Positions 48,487-56,762 of a DNA stretch of 64,000 bases are shown one piece after another. Origin of the DNA: Streptomyces xinghaiensis S187 (lineage in GTDB: Bacteria; Actinomycetota; Actinomycetes; Streptomycetales; Streptomycetaceae). The notes beneath the pieces were generated by a model that did not search any database, was not told where the DNA came from, and was given only the letters and a program-made list of their open reading frames with translations. The position numbers were made by a program, and so were the translations under genes. Each line of letters opens with the position of its first letter. The stretch's first letter is position 1. Location: positions 4,742,501 through 4,806,500 of the forward strand of contig NZ_CP023202.1 in NCBI RefSeq assembly GCF_000220705.2, written 5' to 3'.

Positions 48487-50779
48487 CGCTCGCCTCCTCG
48501 GTGATCGCGGCGGCCGGAACGGCCGGTCCGCCCTCGGCGGTCGCGGCCGGCCCGTGCGGTGCGACGACGGCCAGGACCTGGTCCATGGCGACGGTGCTGC
48601 CGGCTGTCACGTCGAGTTCGGTGACGGTGCCGTCGTGCGGTGCGGCGATGACGTGCTCCATCTTCATCGCCTCCACGACCAGCAGACTCTGCCCGGCGGT
48701 GACCGCCTCGCCCACGGCCGCCTTGACGACCGTGACGGTGCCGGGCATCGGGGCGGTGAGGGCCCCGGCCTGCCCGGCGCCCGCGCCGCCGCGCAGGGCG
48801 GCGGCCACGGGGTCGTGGGCGGTGGCGTGCCAGGCGTCGCCGTCCCGGCCCAGCCAGTGTCCTCCGGCACCGTCCGGCGCGTGGTGGAACACGTGGGTGA
48901 CGCCCGCGTACTCCAGCAGCAGCGGGGCGCCGGGCGCGGGCGGCCCGTCGCCGCCGGGGACGAGCCGGGCCCGGACCGCGCTGTCCGGCCCCGCGCCGTC
49001 CGGCCCCGCGGCGGGCGCGGTCCCGCCGGGCGCGGGCGTGGCCGCCGGGGTGACGGCCTGCTCCTCCACGCGGATCTCCGCGTCGTGCAGCGGGCCCCGG
49101 ACGAGGACGGTCACCGGCTCGTGGCCGGGGATCCCGACGGGGTGCGGCGTCCAGGCCGGTGTGCCGCCCAGCCGCCAGCCGCTCGGTACGGAGAACGGGT
49201 CCGTCCATCCCGGACGGCCCCCGGAGCCCTCGGGGCCGCCGGCCGCCGCACCGGGCGCACCCGCCGTGTCACCGGCCGCCCCGCCCGGGGCACCGGGCCC
49301 TCCCGCGCTCCCGGGGGCCCGTCCCGCGTCCGCGCCCCCGCCCGCGGCCAGGGCCGCGTGGCGGAGCAGCGCCGCCGCCGCGTACACCTCCGCCGGTACG
49401 GACGGCCGCAGCAGGGAGGCCGCGTCGCGGTCGACGAGTCCGGTGTCCATCTCGCCCGACACCACCTCCGGGTGGGCCAGCAGCCGGCGCAGGAAGCCGG
49501 CGTTGGTGTCCACCCCGAGGACGTCCGTCCCGGCGAGCGCGGCGCGCAGCCGCCGCAGTGCGGTGGCGCGGTCCGGGCCATGGGCGATGATCTTGGCGAG
49601 CATCGGGTCGTAGGCCGTCCCGACCTCGGTGCCCGGGGAGAGGCCGGAGTCGACGCGCACGCCTTCGCCCTCCGGTTCGCGGAGCAGGCGGACCGTGCCG
49701 GCCGAGGGCAGGAAGTCCACCCGGCCGCCGTCCGCCGCGCGGGCGGTCTCCGCGCAGAGCCGGGCCTCCACCGCGTGCCCGGTGAGCCGTATGTCCTGCT
49801 GGCCGAAGCCGAGCGGCTCCCCGGCGGCGGCCCGCAGCTGCCACTCCACCAGGTCCAGGCCGGTGACGAGTTCGGTGACCGGATGCTCGACCTGGAGGCG
49901 GGTGTTCATCTCCATGAAGTAGTACGCGGAGGGGTCGCTGCCCGGGACGATGAACTCGACGGTGCCCGCTCCCCGGTAGCCGCAGGAGCGGGCGGCCTGC
50001 ACGGCGGCCTCGCCCATGGCGGCCCGGGTGGCCTCGTCGAGCAGCGGGCTGGGGGCCTCCTCGACGATCTTCTGATGGCGGCGCTGAAGGGAGCACTCGC
50101 GCTCGCCGAGGTGCACCACGTTGCCGTGGCCGTCGGCCAGCAGCTGGATCTCGATGTGCCGGGGCCGGTCGATCCACCGCTCCACCAGCAGGGTGTCGTC
50201 CCCGAAGGAGCCGCGCGCCTCGCGCCGTGCGGCGGCGATCTCCTCGGCGAGCACCTCCTCGGAGCGAACCAGCCGCATGCCCTTGCCGCCGCCGCCCGCC
50301 GAGGGCTTCAGCAGCACGGGCATGCCGATCTCCCGGGCCGCCGCGGCCAGTTCGGCGTCGGTGAGTCCGCTGCCGGAGGAGCCGGGGACGACCGGGACCC
50401 CGGCGGCCCGGACCGTCTCCTTGGCGCGGATCTTGTCGCCCATCAGCTCGATCGCGCCCGGGGGCGGGCCGATGAAGACCAGGCCGGCCTCCTCGCAGGC
50501 ACGGGCGAAGGCGGCGTTCTCGGCGAGGAAGCCGTAGCCGGGGTGGACGGCCCGCGCGCCGCTGCGGGCGGCGGCGTCGAGCAGCCGCTCCACCGACAGG
50601 TAGCTCTCGGCGGCGGCCGTGGGGCCGATCCGGACGGCCGTGTCGGCCTCCCGCACATGGCGGGCTTCCGCGTCGGCGTCGCTGAACACGGCGACCGACC
50701 GCACCCCCAGCCGGCGCAGGGTGCGGATCACGCGGACCGCGATCTCGCCCCGGTTGGCGACCAGTACGGACTCGAACAT
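48473..50779 (-). CDS. biotin carboxylase/biotin carrier subunit (MCC-type acyl-CoA carboxylase alpha)
   Basis: 768 residues from ATG 50779. Biotin carboxylase domain (~1-450): V-L-V-A-N-R-G-E-I-A-V-R, ATP-grasp loop G-G-G-G-K-G-M, E-M-N-T-R-L-Q-V-E-H-P-V-T-E. A Gly/Ala/Pro-rich variable linker comes next, then a C-terminal biotinyl domain with E-A-M-K-M (biotinylated Lys ~704). It carboxylates biotin with bicarbonate and ATP; with the beta chain encoded next to it, the substrate is probably methylcrotonyl-CoA, given hmgL and acyl-CoA dehydrogenase in the same operon. GGAG nine bases upstream favours this start over ATG 50800. Most of the length variation relative to homologues is in the linker. 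Confidence 0.9.
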   Translation of the reverse strand: MFESVLVANRGEIAVRVIRTLRRLGVRSVAVFSDADAEARHVREADTAVRIGPTAAAESYLSVERLLDAAARSGARAVHPGYGFLAENAAFARACEEAGLVFIGPPPGAIELMGDKIRAKETVRAAGVPVVPGSSGSGLTDAELAAAAREIGMPVLLKPSAGGGGKGMRLVRSEEVLAEEIAAARREARGSFGDDTLLVERWIDRPRHIEIQLLADGHGNVVHLGERECSLQRRHQKIVEEAPSPLLDEATRAAMGEAAVQAARSCGYRGAGTVEFIVPGSDPSAYYFMEMNTRLQVEHPVTELVTGLDLVEWQLRAAAGEPLGFGQQDIRLTGHAVEARLCAETARAADGGRVDFLPSAGTVRLLREPEGEGVRVDSGLSPGTEVGTAYDPMLAKIIAHGPDRATALRRLRAALAGTDVLGVDTNAGFLRRLLAHPEVVSGEMDTGLVDRDAASLLRPSVPAEVYAAAALLRHAALAAGGGADAGRAPGSAGGPGAPGGAAGDTAGAPGAAAGGPEGSGGRPGWTDPFSVPSGWRLGGTPAWTPHPVGIPGHEPVTVLVRGPLHDAEIRVEEQAVTPAATPAPGGTAPAAGPDGAGPDSAVRARLVPGGDGPPAPGAPLLLEYAGVTHVFHHAPDGAGGHWLGRDGDAWHATAHDPVAAALRGGAGAGQAGALTAPMPGTVTVVKAAVGEAVTAGQSLLVVEAMKMEHVIAAPHDGTVTELDVTAGSTVAMDQVLAVVAPHGPAATAEGGPAVPAAAITEEASDVPS

Positions 50780-50816
50780 CGTCGTCATCTCCGTTGTCAT
50801 CTCGTCCGCCGTCCCG

Positions 50817-52448
50817 TCACATCCGGAAGACGCCGTAGCCGGGTGCGGCCGGGTCCCGCCGCGGCAGCGGCGCGTTGGCGCAGGCGGTGAGGGCGAGGCC
50901 CAGGACCTGGCGGGTCTCCAGCGGGTCGATCACGCCGTCGTCCCAGAGCCGGGCGGTGGCGTAGTAGGCGTTGCCCTGGGTGTCGTACTGCTCGCGGATG
51001 GGGGCGCGGAACGCCTCCTCGTCCTCCGCGGACCACTCCTCGCCGCGTGCCTCCAGCTGGTCGCGTTTGACGGTGGCCAGCACGGAGGCCGCCTGCTCGC
51101 CGCCCATCACGGAGATCTTGGCGTTGGGCCACATCCACAGGAACCGCGGTGAGTAGGCCCGGCCGCACATGGAGTAGTTGCCCGCGCCGTAGGAACCGCC
51201 TATCACGACCGTCAGCTTGGGCACCCGGGTGCAGGCGACGGCGGTGACCATCTTGGCGCCGTGCTTGGCGATGCCGCCGGCCTCGTAGTCCCGGCCGACC
51301 ATGAAGCCGGAGATGTTCTGCAGGAAGAGCAGCGGGATGCCGCGCTGGTCGCACAGCTCGATGAAGTGGGCGCCCTTCTGGGCGGATTCGGAGAACAGGA
51401 TGCCGTTGTTCGCGACGATGCCGACCGGGTGGCCGTGGATCCGGGCGAAGCCGGTGACGAGGGTCTGGCCGTACTCCGCCTTGAACTCGGCGAAGCGCGA
51501 GCCGTCCGTGATCCGGGCGATCACCTCGCGGACGTCGTAGGGGGTGCGGGAGTCGGCGGGGACGGCGCCGTAGAGCCCGGCCGGGTCCACCGCCGGCTCC
51601 TCGGCCGGCTCCACGGACCAGGGCAGCGGCCCGCGCTCCGGGAGGGTGGAGACGATGGTGCGGGTGATGCGGAGGGCGTGGGCGTCGTCCTCCGCGAGAT
51701 GGTCGGTGACACCGGAGGTACGGGAGTGGACCTCGCCGCCGCCCAGCTCCTCGGCCGTGACGACCTCACCGGTGGCGGCCTTCACCAGCGGCGGGCCGCC
51801 GAGGAAGATCGTGCCCTGGCCGCGCACGATGACGGCCTCGTCGCTCATGGCCGGGACGTAGGCCCCGCCGGCCGTGCAGGAGCCCAGCACCGCCGCGATC
51901 TGCGGGATGCCGGCACCGGACATCCGGGCCTGGTTGTAGAAGATCCGGCCGAAGTGCTCGCGGTCGGGGAAGACCTCGTCCTGCAGGGGGAGGAAGGCGC
52001 CGCCGGAGTCGACCAGATAGAGGCAGGGCAGCCGGTTCTCCAGCGCCACCTCCTGGGCGCGGAGGTGCTTCTTCACCGTCATCGGGTAGTACGTGCCGCC
52101 CTTGACGGTGGCGTCGTTGGCGACGATCACCACCTCGCGGCCGGAGACCCGCCCGATGCCCGCGATCACCCCGGCCGCCGGGGCCGCGCCGCCGTACAGG
52201 CCCTCTGCGGCCAGCGGGGCCAGCTCCAGGAACGGCGAGCCCGGGTCGAGCAGCGCGTCCACCCGGTCCCGGGGGAGGAGCTTGCCGCGGGCGGTGTGGC
52301 GGGCGCGGGCCTTCTCGCCGCCGCCCAGCCGGGCCGCGGCCAGCCGCTCCCGCAGCTCCGCCGCCAGCTCGCGGTGCGCCGCCTCGTTGGCCCGCCAGGC
52401 CGCGGACGCCGGATCGGCGGCGCTCCTCAGCACGGGTGCCTGCTGCAT
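50817..52448 (-). CDS. acyl-CoA carboxylase carboxyltransferase (beta) subunit, MCC-type
   Basis: 543 residues, two crotonase-like carboxyltransferase lobes. It contains R-G-K-L-L-P-R-D-R-V-D-A-L-L-D-P-G-S-P-F-L-E and V-D-S-G-G-A-F-L-P-L-Q in the first lobe, and I-S-G-F-M-V-G-R-D-Y-E-A-G-G-I-A-K-H-G-A-K-M and G-G-S-Y-G-A-G-N-Y-S-M-C-G in the second. The last block is the methylcrotonyl/geranyl-type variant rather than the propionyl-CoA one. It transfers CO2 from biotin to the acyl-CoA. GGGAG seven bases upstream supports ATG 52448. First gene of the leftward operon; the 249-base region upstream carries two operators shared with the divergent TetR gene. Confidence 0.9.
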   Translation of the reverse strand: MQQAPVLRSAADPASAAWRANEAAHRELAAELRERLAAARLGGGEKARARHTARGKLLPRDRVDALLDPGSPFLELAPLAAEGLYGGAAPAAGVIAGIGRVSGREVVIVANDATVKGGTYYPMTVKKHLRAQEVALENRLPCLYLVDSGGAFLPLQDEVFPDREHFGRIFYNQARMSGAGIPQIAAVLGSCTAGGAYVPAMSDEAVIVRGQGTIFLGGPPLVKAATGEVVTAEELGGGEVHSRTSGVTDHLAEDDAHALRITRTIVSTLPERGPLPWSVEPAEEPAVDPAGLYGAVPADSRTPYDVREVIARITDGSRFAEFKAEYGQTLVTGFARIHGHPVGIVANNGILFSESAQKGAHFIELCDQRGIPLLFLQNISGFMVGRDYEAGGIAKHGAKMVTAVACTRVPKLTVVIGGSYGAGNYSMCGRAYSPRFLWMWPNAKISVMGGEQAASVLATVKRDQLEARGEEWSAEDEEAFRAPIREQYDTQGNAYYATARLWDDGVIDPLETRQVLGLALTACANAPLPRRDPAAPGYGVFRM

Positions 52449-52475
52449 GGTCGAGCTCCCTTGCTCGGTCAGTGC

Positions 52476-52504
52476 TCTGTGCTCGTTCGGTGCTCGTTCG
52501 GTGC
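52476..52504. repeat. 11-bp direct repeats in the 5' leader of the carboxyltransferase gene
   Basis: GTGCTCGTTCG occurs twice in direct succession, followed by a partial third copy (GTGCTCAT). Non-coding leader region; no function inferred. Coordinates approximate. Confidence 0.5.
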
Positions 52505-52631
52505 TCATGTGCGGTGGTGCTGTGGGCGGCCGCCGGCCCGCGTGCGCGCCCCTGGACGGTCCGCACACCCCCGCCGGTGTCCGGGCGTGCCCAGGGGTGC
52601 GGTGCACGGCCCCGGCCCTCCGGGCAGAGGG

Positions 52632-52647
52632 GTTAATGAGCGTTAAC
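52632..52647. promoter_or_regulatory. operator 1 of the divergent TetR regulator
   Basis: GTTAATGAGCGTTAAC, an imperfect palindrome with GTTAA/TTAAC ends. The same 16-bp pattern recurs 28 bp to the right. Confidence 0.75.
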
Positions 52648-52659
52648 GTCCGGCTTCAG

Positions 52660-52675
52660 GTTAACGAGCGCTAAC
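52660..52675. promoter_or_regulatory. operator 2 of the divergent TetR regulator
   Basis: GTTAACGAGCGCTAAC, matching operator 1 at 14 of 16 positions. It overlaps the -35 zone of the predicted TetR-gene promoter, consistent with autoregulation and joint control of the leftward operon. Confidence 0.75.
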
Positions 52676-52685
52676 CCTTGTTGTC

Positions 52686-52691
52686 TAGAAT
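52686..52691 (+). promoter_or_regulatory. -10 element of the TetR gene; leaderless start likely
   Basis: TAGAAT (five of six matches to TATAAT) ends seven bases before ATG 52698. Transcription would then begin at or next to the A of the start codon, and no ribosome site is visible. Confidence 0.55.
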
Positions 52692-52697
52692 GCCTTC

Positions 52698-53306
52698 ATG
52701 ACTCCCCCCGCTGCCGCCACGGGCGCGGCTCCCACCCGCCGCGAGCAGATCCTCAGGGAGGCCGCGCGCCTCTTCGCCGAGCGCGGCTTCCACGGCGTCG
52801 GTGTGGACGAGATAGGGGCGGCCGTCGGTATCAGCGGCCCCGGCCTGTACCGCCACTTCCCCGGCAAGGAGGCGATGCTGGCCGAGCTGCTGGTCGGCAT
52901 CAGCAGCCGGCTGCTGCACGGCGGCCGGCGCCGGGTCGCCGAGACGGCCGGGCCGCCCGGTGCCGTGCTGGACTCGCTCATCGACGGCCACATCGACTTC
53001 GCCCTCGACGACCGGGCGCTGATCGTCCTCCACGACCGGGAGCTGGACCGGCTGCGGGAGAGCGACCGCAAGCTGGTCCGCCAGTTCCAGCGGCAGTACG
53101 TCGAGCTGTGGGTCGGTGTCGTCCGCGACGCCTATCCGGACATCACCGAGGACGAGGCCCGCGCCTCCGTGCACGCCGTCTTCGGCCTGCTCAACTCCAC
53201 CCCGCACCTCGGCAGCCCGGGCGCCCTCTCGGGGCGCGAGCCGATGGCGGCCCTGCTGCACCGGCTGGCGCGCGGGGCCTTCGACGCGGCCGTGCCCGCC
53301 CCCTGA
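52698..53306 (+). CDS. TetR-family regulator of the acyl-CoA carboxylase operon
   Basis: 202 residues. N-terminal TetR HTH (R-R-E-Q-I-L-R-E-A-A-R-L-F-A-E-R-G-F-H-G-V-G-V-D-E-I-G-A-A-V at ~15-45, recognition helix I-S-G-P-G-L-Y-R-H-F-P-G-K). A helical ligand domain follows, with no recognisable ligand motif. Divergent from the carboxyltransferase gene, with two near-identical operators in between, so it should repress that operon and itself; an acyl-CoA or a branched-chain intermediate is the likely inducer (inference). It probably also serves the second acyl-CoA dehydrogenase gene downstream, although that promoter has a different palindrome. Confidence 0.88.
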   Translation: MTPPAAATGAAPTRREQILREAARLFAERGFHGVGVDEIGAAVGISGPGLYRHFPGKEAMLAELLVGISSRLLHGGRRRVAETAGPPGAVLDSLIDGHIDFALDDRALIVLHDRELDRLRESDRKLVRQFQRQYVELWVGVVRDAYPDITEDEARASVHAVFGLLNSTPHLGSPGALSGREPMAALLHRLARGAFDAAVPAP

Positions 53307-53433
53307 GCGGCGGGAAGCGCCTCCGTTCCCCTGCTGCCCCCGCCTCCGTCCCCCGCCGCTCCCGCCCCCGTTTCCCCTCGGCCGCCGCCTCCGCCCGCGC
53401 CCGCTCCTTTCCGCGGACCGTGACGGACGTCTC

Positions 53434-53463
53434 TGGACAGTGTGGGTAACTGCCGGGTAGCTT
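53434..53463 (+). promoter_or_regulatory. candidate promoter of the second acyl-CoA dehydrogenase gene
   Basis: -35 TGGACA (53434-53439), 18-base spacer, -10 TAGCTT (53458-53463). A palindromic core AAGCGCTT (53473-53480) lies at the expected transcription start and could be a TetR-type operator. Confidence 0.45.
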
Positions 53464-53562
53464 TCCCTGAGCAAGCGCTTAGACATGGATGCGGGTGAGC
53501 CTTGCCCGGACCGGCACCGGTCCGCCCACCACCGGGGTTCCAGCAGAGGGAGGCGTGCGGAG

Positions 53563-54720
53563 ATGCGTCGCACGGTGTTCAACGAGGACCAGGAAGCGTT
53601 CCGGGAGACCATTCGCGATTTCATCGCCGCCGAGGTCGTCCCCGTCTACGACCAGTGGCTGGAGGCCGGCCAGGCCCCGCGCGAGTTCTACTACAAACTC
53701 GGCGAGCTGGGCATCTTCGGCATCGAGGTGCCCGAGGAGTTCGGCGGAGCCGGCGAGCACAGCTTCAAGTTCCAGGCGATCATCGCCGAGGAGAGCGCCC
53801 GCGCCGGCGTCAGCTTCGGCGGCAGCAGCGTGCACGTCGGGCTCTGCCTGCCGTACCTGCAGGCGTACGCCACCGACGAGCAGAAGAAGCGCTGGCTGCC
53901 GAAGTTCGTCACCGGCGAGATGATGTTCGCCATCGCCATGACCGAGCCGGGCACCGGCTCCGACCTGGCCGGCATGAAGACCACCGCCAAGCTCTCCGAG
54001 GACGGCAGCCACTACGTCCTCAACGGCGCCAAGACCTTCATCACCGGCGGTGTCCACGCCGACCGTGTGATCGTCTGCGCCCGCACCTCCCCGCTGAACC
54101 CCGAGGACCGCCGCGCCGGCATCTCCCTCTTCGTCGTCGACACCAAGTCCGAGGGCTACGCGGTCGGCCGCAAGCTGGAGAAGCTGGGCCTGAAGACCTC
54201 CGACACCGCCGAGCTGTCCTTCACGGACGTCAAGGTGCCCGCCGAGGACCTGCTCGGCGAGGAGGGCAAGGGCTTCTCCTACCTCGGCCAGAACCTGCCG
54301 CAGGAGCGTCTCGCCATCGCCATGGGCGCCTACGCCCAGGCCGCCGCGGCCATCAACTTCGCCAAGGAGTACGTCCGGGACCGCACGGTCTTCGGCAAGC
54401 CCGTGGCCGCGTTCCAGAACACCAAGTTCGTGCTGGCCGACTGCAAGGCCGACGTAGACGCCATGGAGGCCGTGGTCGACCGCGCCCTCGACGCCCACGA
54501 CGCCGGTGAGCTGACCGCCGCCGACGCCGCCTCCGCCAAGCTGTTCTGCACCGAGAAGGCCGCCGAGGTCATCGACAAGTGCCTCCAGCTGCACGGCGGT
54601 TACGGCTACATGATGGAGTACCCCATCGCCCGCCTGTACGCGGACAACCGCGTCAACCGCATCTACGGCGGCACCAGCGAGGTCATGCGCACCATCGTCG
54701 CCAAGTCGATGGGGCTGTGA
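53563..54720 (+). CDS. acyl-CoA dehydrogenase
   Basis: 385 residues, full three-domain acyl-CoA dehydrogenase: R-D-F-I-A-A-E-V-V-P-V-Y-D at the start, A-M-T-E-P-G-T-G-S-D-L-A-G-M-K-T-T in the beta domain, D-R-T-V-F-G-K-P-V-A-A-F-Q-N-T-K-F-V-L-A-D and L-H-G-G-Y-G-Y-M-M-E-Y-P-I-A-R-L-Y-A-D-N-R-V-N-R-I-Y-G-G-T-S-E at the end. The catalytic base is not certain by eye. Substrate length is unknown. The setting, beside the carboxylase operon and a TesB thioesterase, suggests branched or medium-chain acyl-CoA. ATG 53563 is the family start, with GGGAGG at 53548-53553; the frame extends upstream without family sequence. Confidence 0.9.
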   Translation: MRRTVFNEDQEAFRETIRDFIAAEVVPVYDQWLEAGQAPREFYYKLGELGIFGIEVPEEFGGAGEHSFKFQAIIAEESARAGVSFGGSSVHVGLCLPYLQAYATDEQKKRWLPKFVTGEMMFAIAMTEPGTGSDLAGMKTTAKLSEDGSHYVLNGAKTFITGGVHADRVIVCARTSPLNPEDRRAGISLFVVDTKSEGYAVGRKLEKLGLKTSDTAELSFTDVKVPAEDLLGEEGKGFSYLGQNLPQERLAIAMGAYAQAAAAINFAKEYVRDRTVFGKPVAAFQNTKFVLADCKADVDAMEAVVDRALDAHDAGELTAADAASAKLFCTEKAAEVIDKCLQLHGGYGYMMEYPIARLYADNRVNRIYGGTSEVMRTIVAKSMGL

Positions 54721-54765
54721 GGGCGGCGTCCGCCTCCCTCACACGCGGCTGAAACGCACACCGAC

Positions 54766-55653
54766 ATGAGCGAAGCACTCCGGAGTCTCGTCGATCTGCT
54801 CGACCTGGAGCGGATCGAGGAGAACATCTTCCGCGGCGCCAGCCGGCCCGCGGTGATCCCCCGCGTCTTCGGCGGCCAGGTGGCCGCCCAGGCGCTGGTC
54901 GCCGCGGGCCGCACCGTGGACCCGGGCCGCCCCGCGCACTCGCTGCACGCGTACTTCCTGCGGCCGGGGGACCCCGGGGCGCCGATCGTCTACTCCGTCG
55001 ACCGCATCCGCGACGGCCGCTCCTTCACCACCCGGCGGGTGGTGGCGGTGCAGCACGGCAAGCCGATCTTCCACCTCTCGGCCTCCTTCCAGCTCCACGA
55101 GGAGGGGCTGGAGCACCAGGAGCCGATGCCCGCCGCGCCCGACCCGGAGACCCTGCCGACGGCGGCCGAGCTGCTGCCCAAGCACGCGCATCTCTTCAGC
55201 GACCCGGGCGTCGTGGACCGGCTGCTGGAGGCCCGCTCGGCCGTCGATCTGCGCTACGTCGACGAGCCGCCGTACGCCACCGCCGCGCAGGGCCCGCGCG
55301 AACCCCGTTCCCAGGTATGGTTCCGGACGAACGGCAAGCTGGGCGGGGAGATCGACGCACCACTGCTCCACGTCTGCCTCGCCACCTATGTCTCCGACAT
55401 GACGCTGCTCGACTCGGTCCTCCTCGCCCACGGGCGCGGCGGCTGGGCGGTCGGCGACGTGGTCGGCGCGAGCCTGGACCACGCCATGTGGTTCCACCGC
55501 CCCTTCCGTGCGGACGAGTGGCTGCTGTATGACCAGAGCAGCCCCTCGTCCTCCGGCGGGCGGGGGCTGGGACAGGCCCGTATCTACACCGCCGACGGCC
55601 GCCTCGCGGTGACCGTCATCCAAGAAGGGCTGGTCCGGGTGCCTCGGGTGTGA
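54766..55653 (+). CDS. tesB: acyl-CoA thioesterase II (TesB family)
   Basis: 295 residues, double hot-dog fold. The N-terminal half has the family hallmark F-G-G-Q-V-A-A-Q-A-L-V-A-A and L-H-A-Y-F-L-R-P-G-D; the C-terminal half has Y-V-S-D-M-T-L-L-D and S-L-D-H-A-M-W-F-H-R-P-F-R-A-D-E-W-L-L-Y, including the catalytic Asp/Thr/Gln-type residues. It hydrolyses acyl-CoA to free acid and CoA in the cytoplasm. It starts 45 bases after the acyl-CoA dehydrogenase gene in the same direction, probably the same transcript. It ends before a strong bidirectional terminator. Confidence 0.92.
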   Translation: MSEALRSLVDLLDLERIEENIFRGASRPAVIPRVFGGQVAAQALVAAGRTVDPGRPAHSLHAYFLRPGDPGAPIVYSVDRIRDGRSFTTRRVVAVQHGKPIFHLSASFQLHEEGLEHQEPMPAAPDPETLPTAAELLPKHAHLFSDPGVVDRLLEARSAVDLRYVDEPPYATAAQGPREPRSQVWFRTNGKLGGEIDAPLLHVCLATYVSDMTLLDSVLLAHGRGGWAVGDVVGASLDHAMWFHRPFRADEWLLYDQSSPSSSGGRGLGQARIYTADGRLAVTVIQEGLVRVPRV

Positions 55654-55675
55654 GGTGTCCCGTGACCGGGTCCGG

Positions 55676-55707
55676 CGGGGCCGCCGTGGAGACGGACGGC
55701 GGCCCCG
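55676..55707. terminator. bidirectional terminator hairpin
   Basis: A 12-bp perfect stem CGGGGCCGCCGT (55676-55687)/ACGGCGGCCCCG (55696-55707) with an 8-base loop, between convergent tesB and the phosphatase-like gene. Confidence 0.85.
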
Positions 55708-55801
55708 TCCGGGCCGTACAGGTGCGGGAGGGCCGGTGCCCTGGACCATGGGGCCACCGGTCCTCCCGTTCCGCTTTCCGCCCCTCCGGCGCTCTCCCCG
55801 G

Positions 55802-56608
55802 CTAGTGGCCGGACAGCCCCCGGAGGCCGGCCGCGTCCAGCAGATACGCGGTCATCGGGTCGTAGAAGCGCGGGTCGAGGACGTGATCGTCCAGCGGTAC
55901 CGTGACGGCGAGGGTGCCCTCCGCCTCGCCCAGGAACAGCGCCGGGTCGTTGCAGTCGGCGAATCCCACCGCCTCGACGCCGCGCTGCCCGGCGCAGCCC
56001 GCCCAGCCGTGGTCCGCCACCACCAGATCCGGCAGGGGCCGGCCCGCGCGCTCCAGGGCGTCGAGGATCGCGGCCATCGGCGCGGGGGAGTGGGTGTGCC
56101 AGAGGGTGGCACCGCGCTCCAGCACCGCCACGTCGGCGAACTGGACGACGAATCCCTCGTCGGCCCGCAGACCGCCCGGGATCTCCATGACCTCGCAGCC
56201 CGCCGCCCGCATCCCGGCCGCGAGGGTGCGGTGCACGTCCAGCAGCCCGCCCGGGTGCCCGGTCGCGAAGAGCACCCGGTGGTCCTCCCCGGCGGACTTG
56301 CGCAGCACGGCCGCCATCCGGTCCAGCGCGTCCACCGTCAGCCCCGGGTCGATCGTGTCCTGGCCCGCGCGGTGCCCCGGGTCGTCCACGACGCCGCAGC
56401 GCTCCGCCATCACCGCCAGCACGTCCTGCTCGTCGGTCCACCGGTCGCCGAGCTCCAGCCCGAGCCAGTAGTGGCGGTCGCCGTTGGCGAGCTTGCGGTA
56501 GTGGGACAGGTTGTTGTCCCGGGGCGTGGCCACGTTGCCCGCGATCCGCGTACGGACGAGGTGGTCGATCAGCTCGGCGCGGCCGGGGGCGGGGCTGGGT
56601 ATCGGCAT
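55802..56608 (-). CDS. phosphatase-like protein of actinobacteria, unproven function
   Basis: 268 residues with no signal peptide. Conserved-looking blocks are D-N-N-L-S-H-Y-R-K-L-A-N-G-D-R-H-Y-W-L-G-L-E-L-G-D-R-W-T-D-E, then V-L-F-A-T-G-H-P-G-G-L-L-D-V-H, V-V-A-D-H-G-W-A-G-C-A-G and G-F-A-D-C-N-D-P-A-L-F-L-G. Proteins like this are, from memory, labelled 'phosphatase' in Streptomyces genomes and sit next to the agmatinase gene, but I see no classical HAD, PAP or histidine phosphatase signature. The His/Asp-rich blocks would suit metal binding. ATG 56608 is chosen because family sequence begins there; the ribosome site is weak. Divergent from speB. Confidence 0.65.
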   Translation of the reverse strand: MPIPSPAPGRAELIDHLVRTRIAGNVATPRDNNLSHYRKLANGDRHYWLGLELGDRWTDEQDVLAVMAERCGVVDDPGHRAGQDTIDPGLTVDALDRMAAVLRKSAGEDHRVLFATGHPGGLLDVHRTLAAGMRAAGCEVMEIPGGLRADEGFVVQFADVAVLERGATLWHTHSPAPMAAILDALERAGRPLPDLVVADHGWAGCAGQRGVEAVGFADCNDPALFLGEAEGTLAVTVPLDDHVLDPRFYDPMTAYLLDAAGLRGLSGH

Positions 56609-56762
56609 ACGGCCATTGTGACCCGTACGGACGGGGGATGGCCGTCCTGTCCAAATAGCGCGCGGAGCCACTCGCAAACGTACATGTGCGGAATCCGGCG
56701 TTCTGCTTAGGCTCGGGGGGGACCGCAGCCGCACCCCACCGCCGAGAGCAGAGGCCCCCCGC

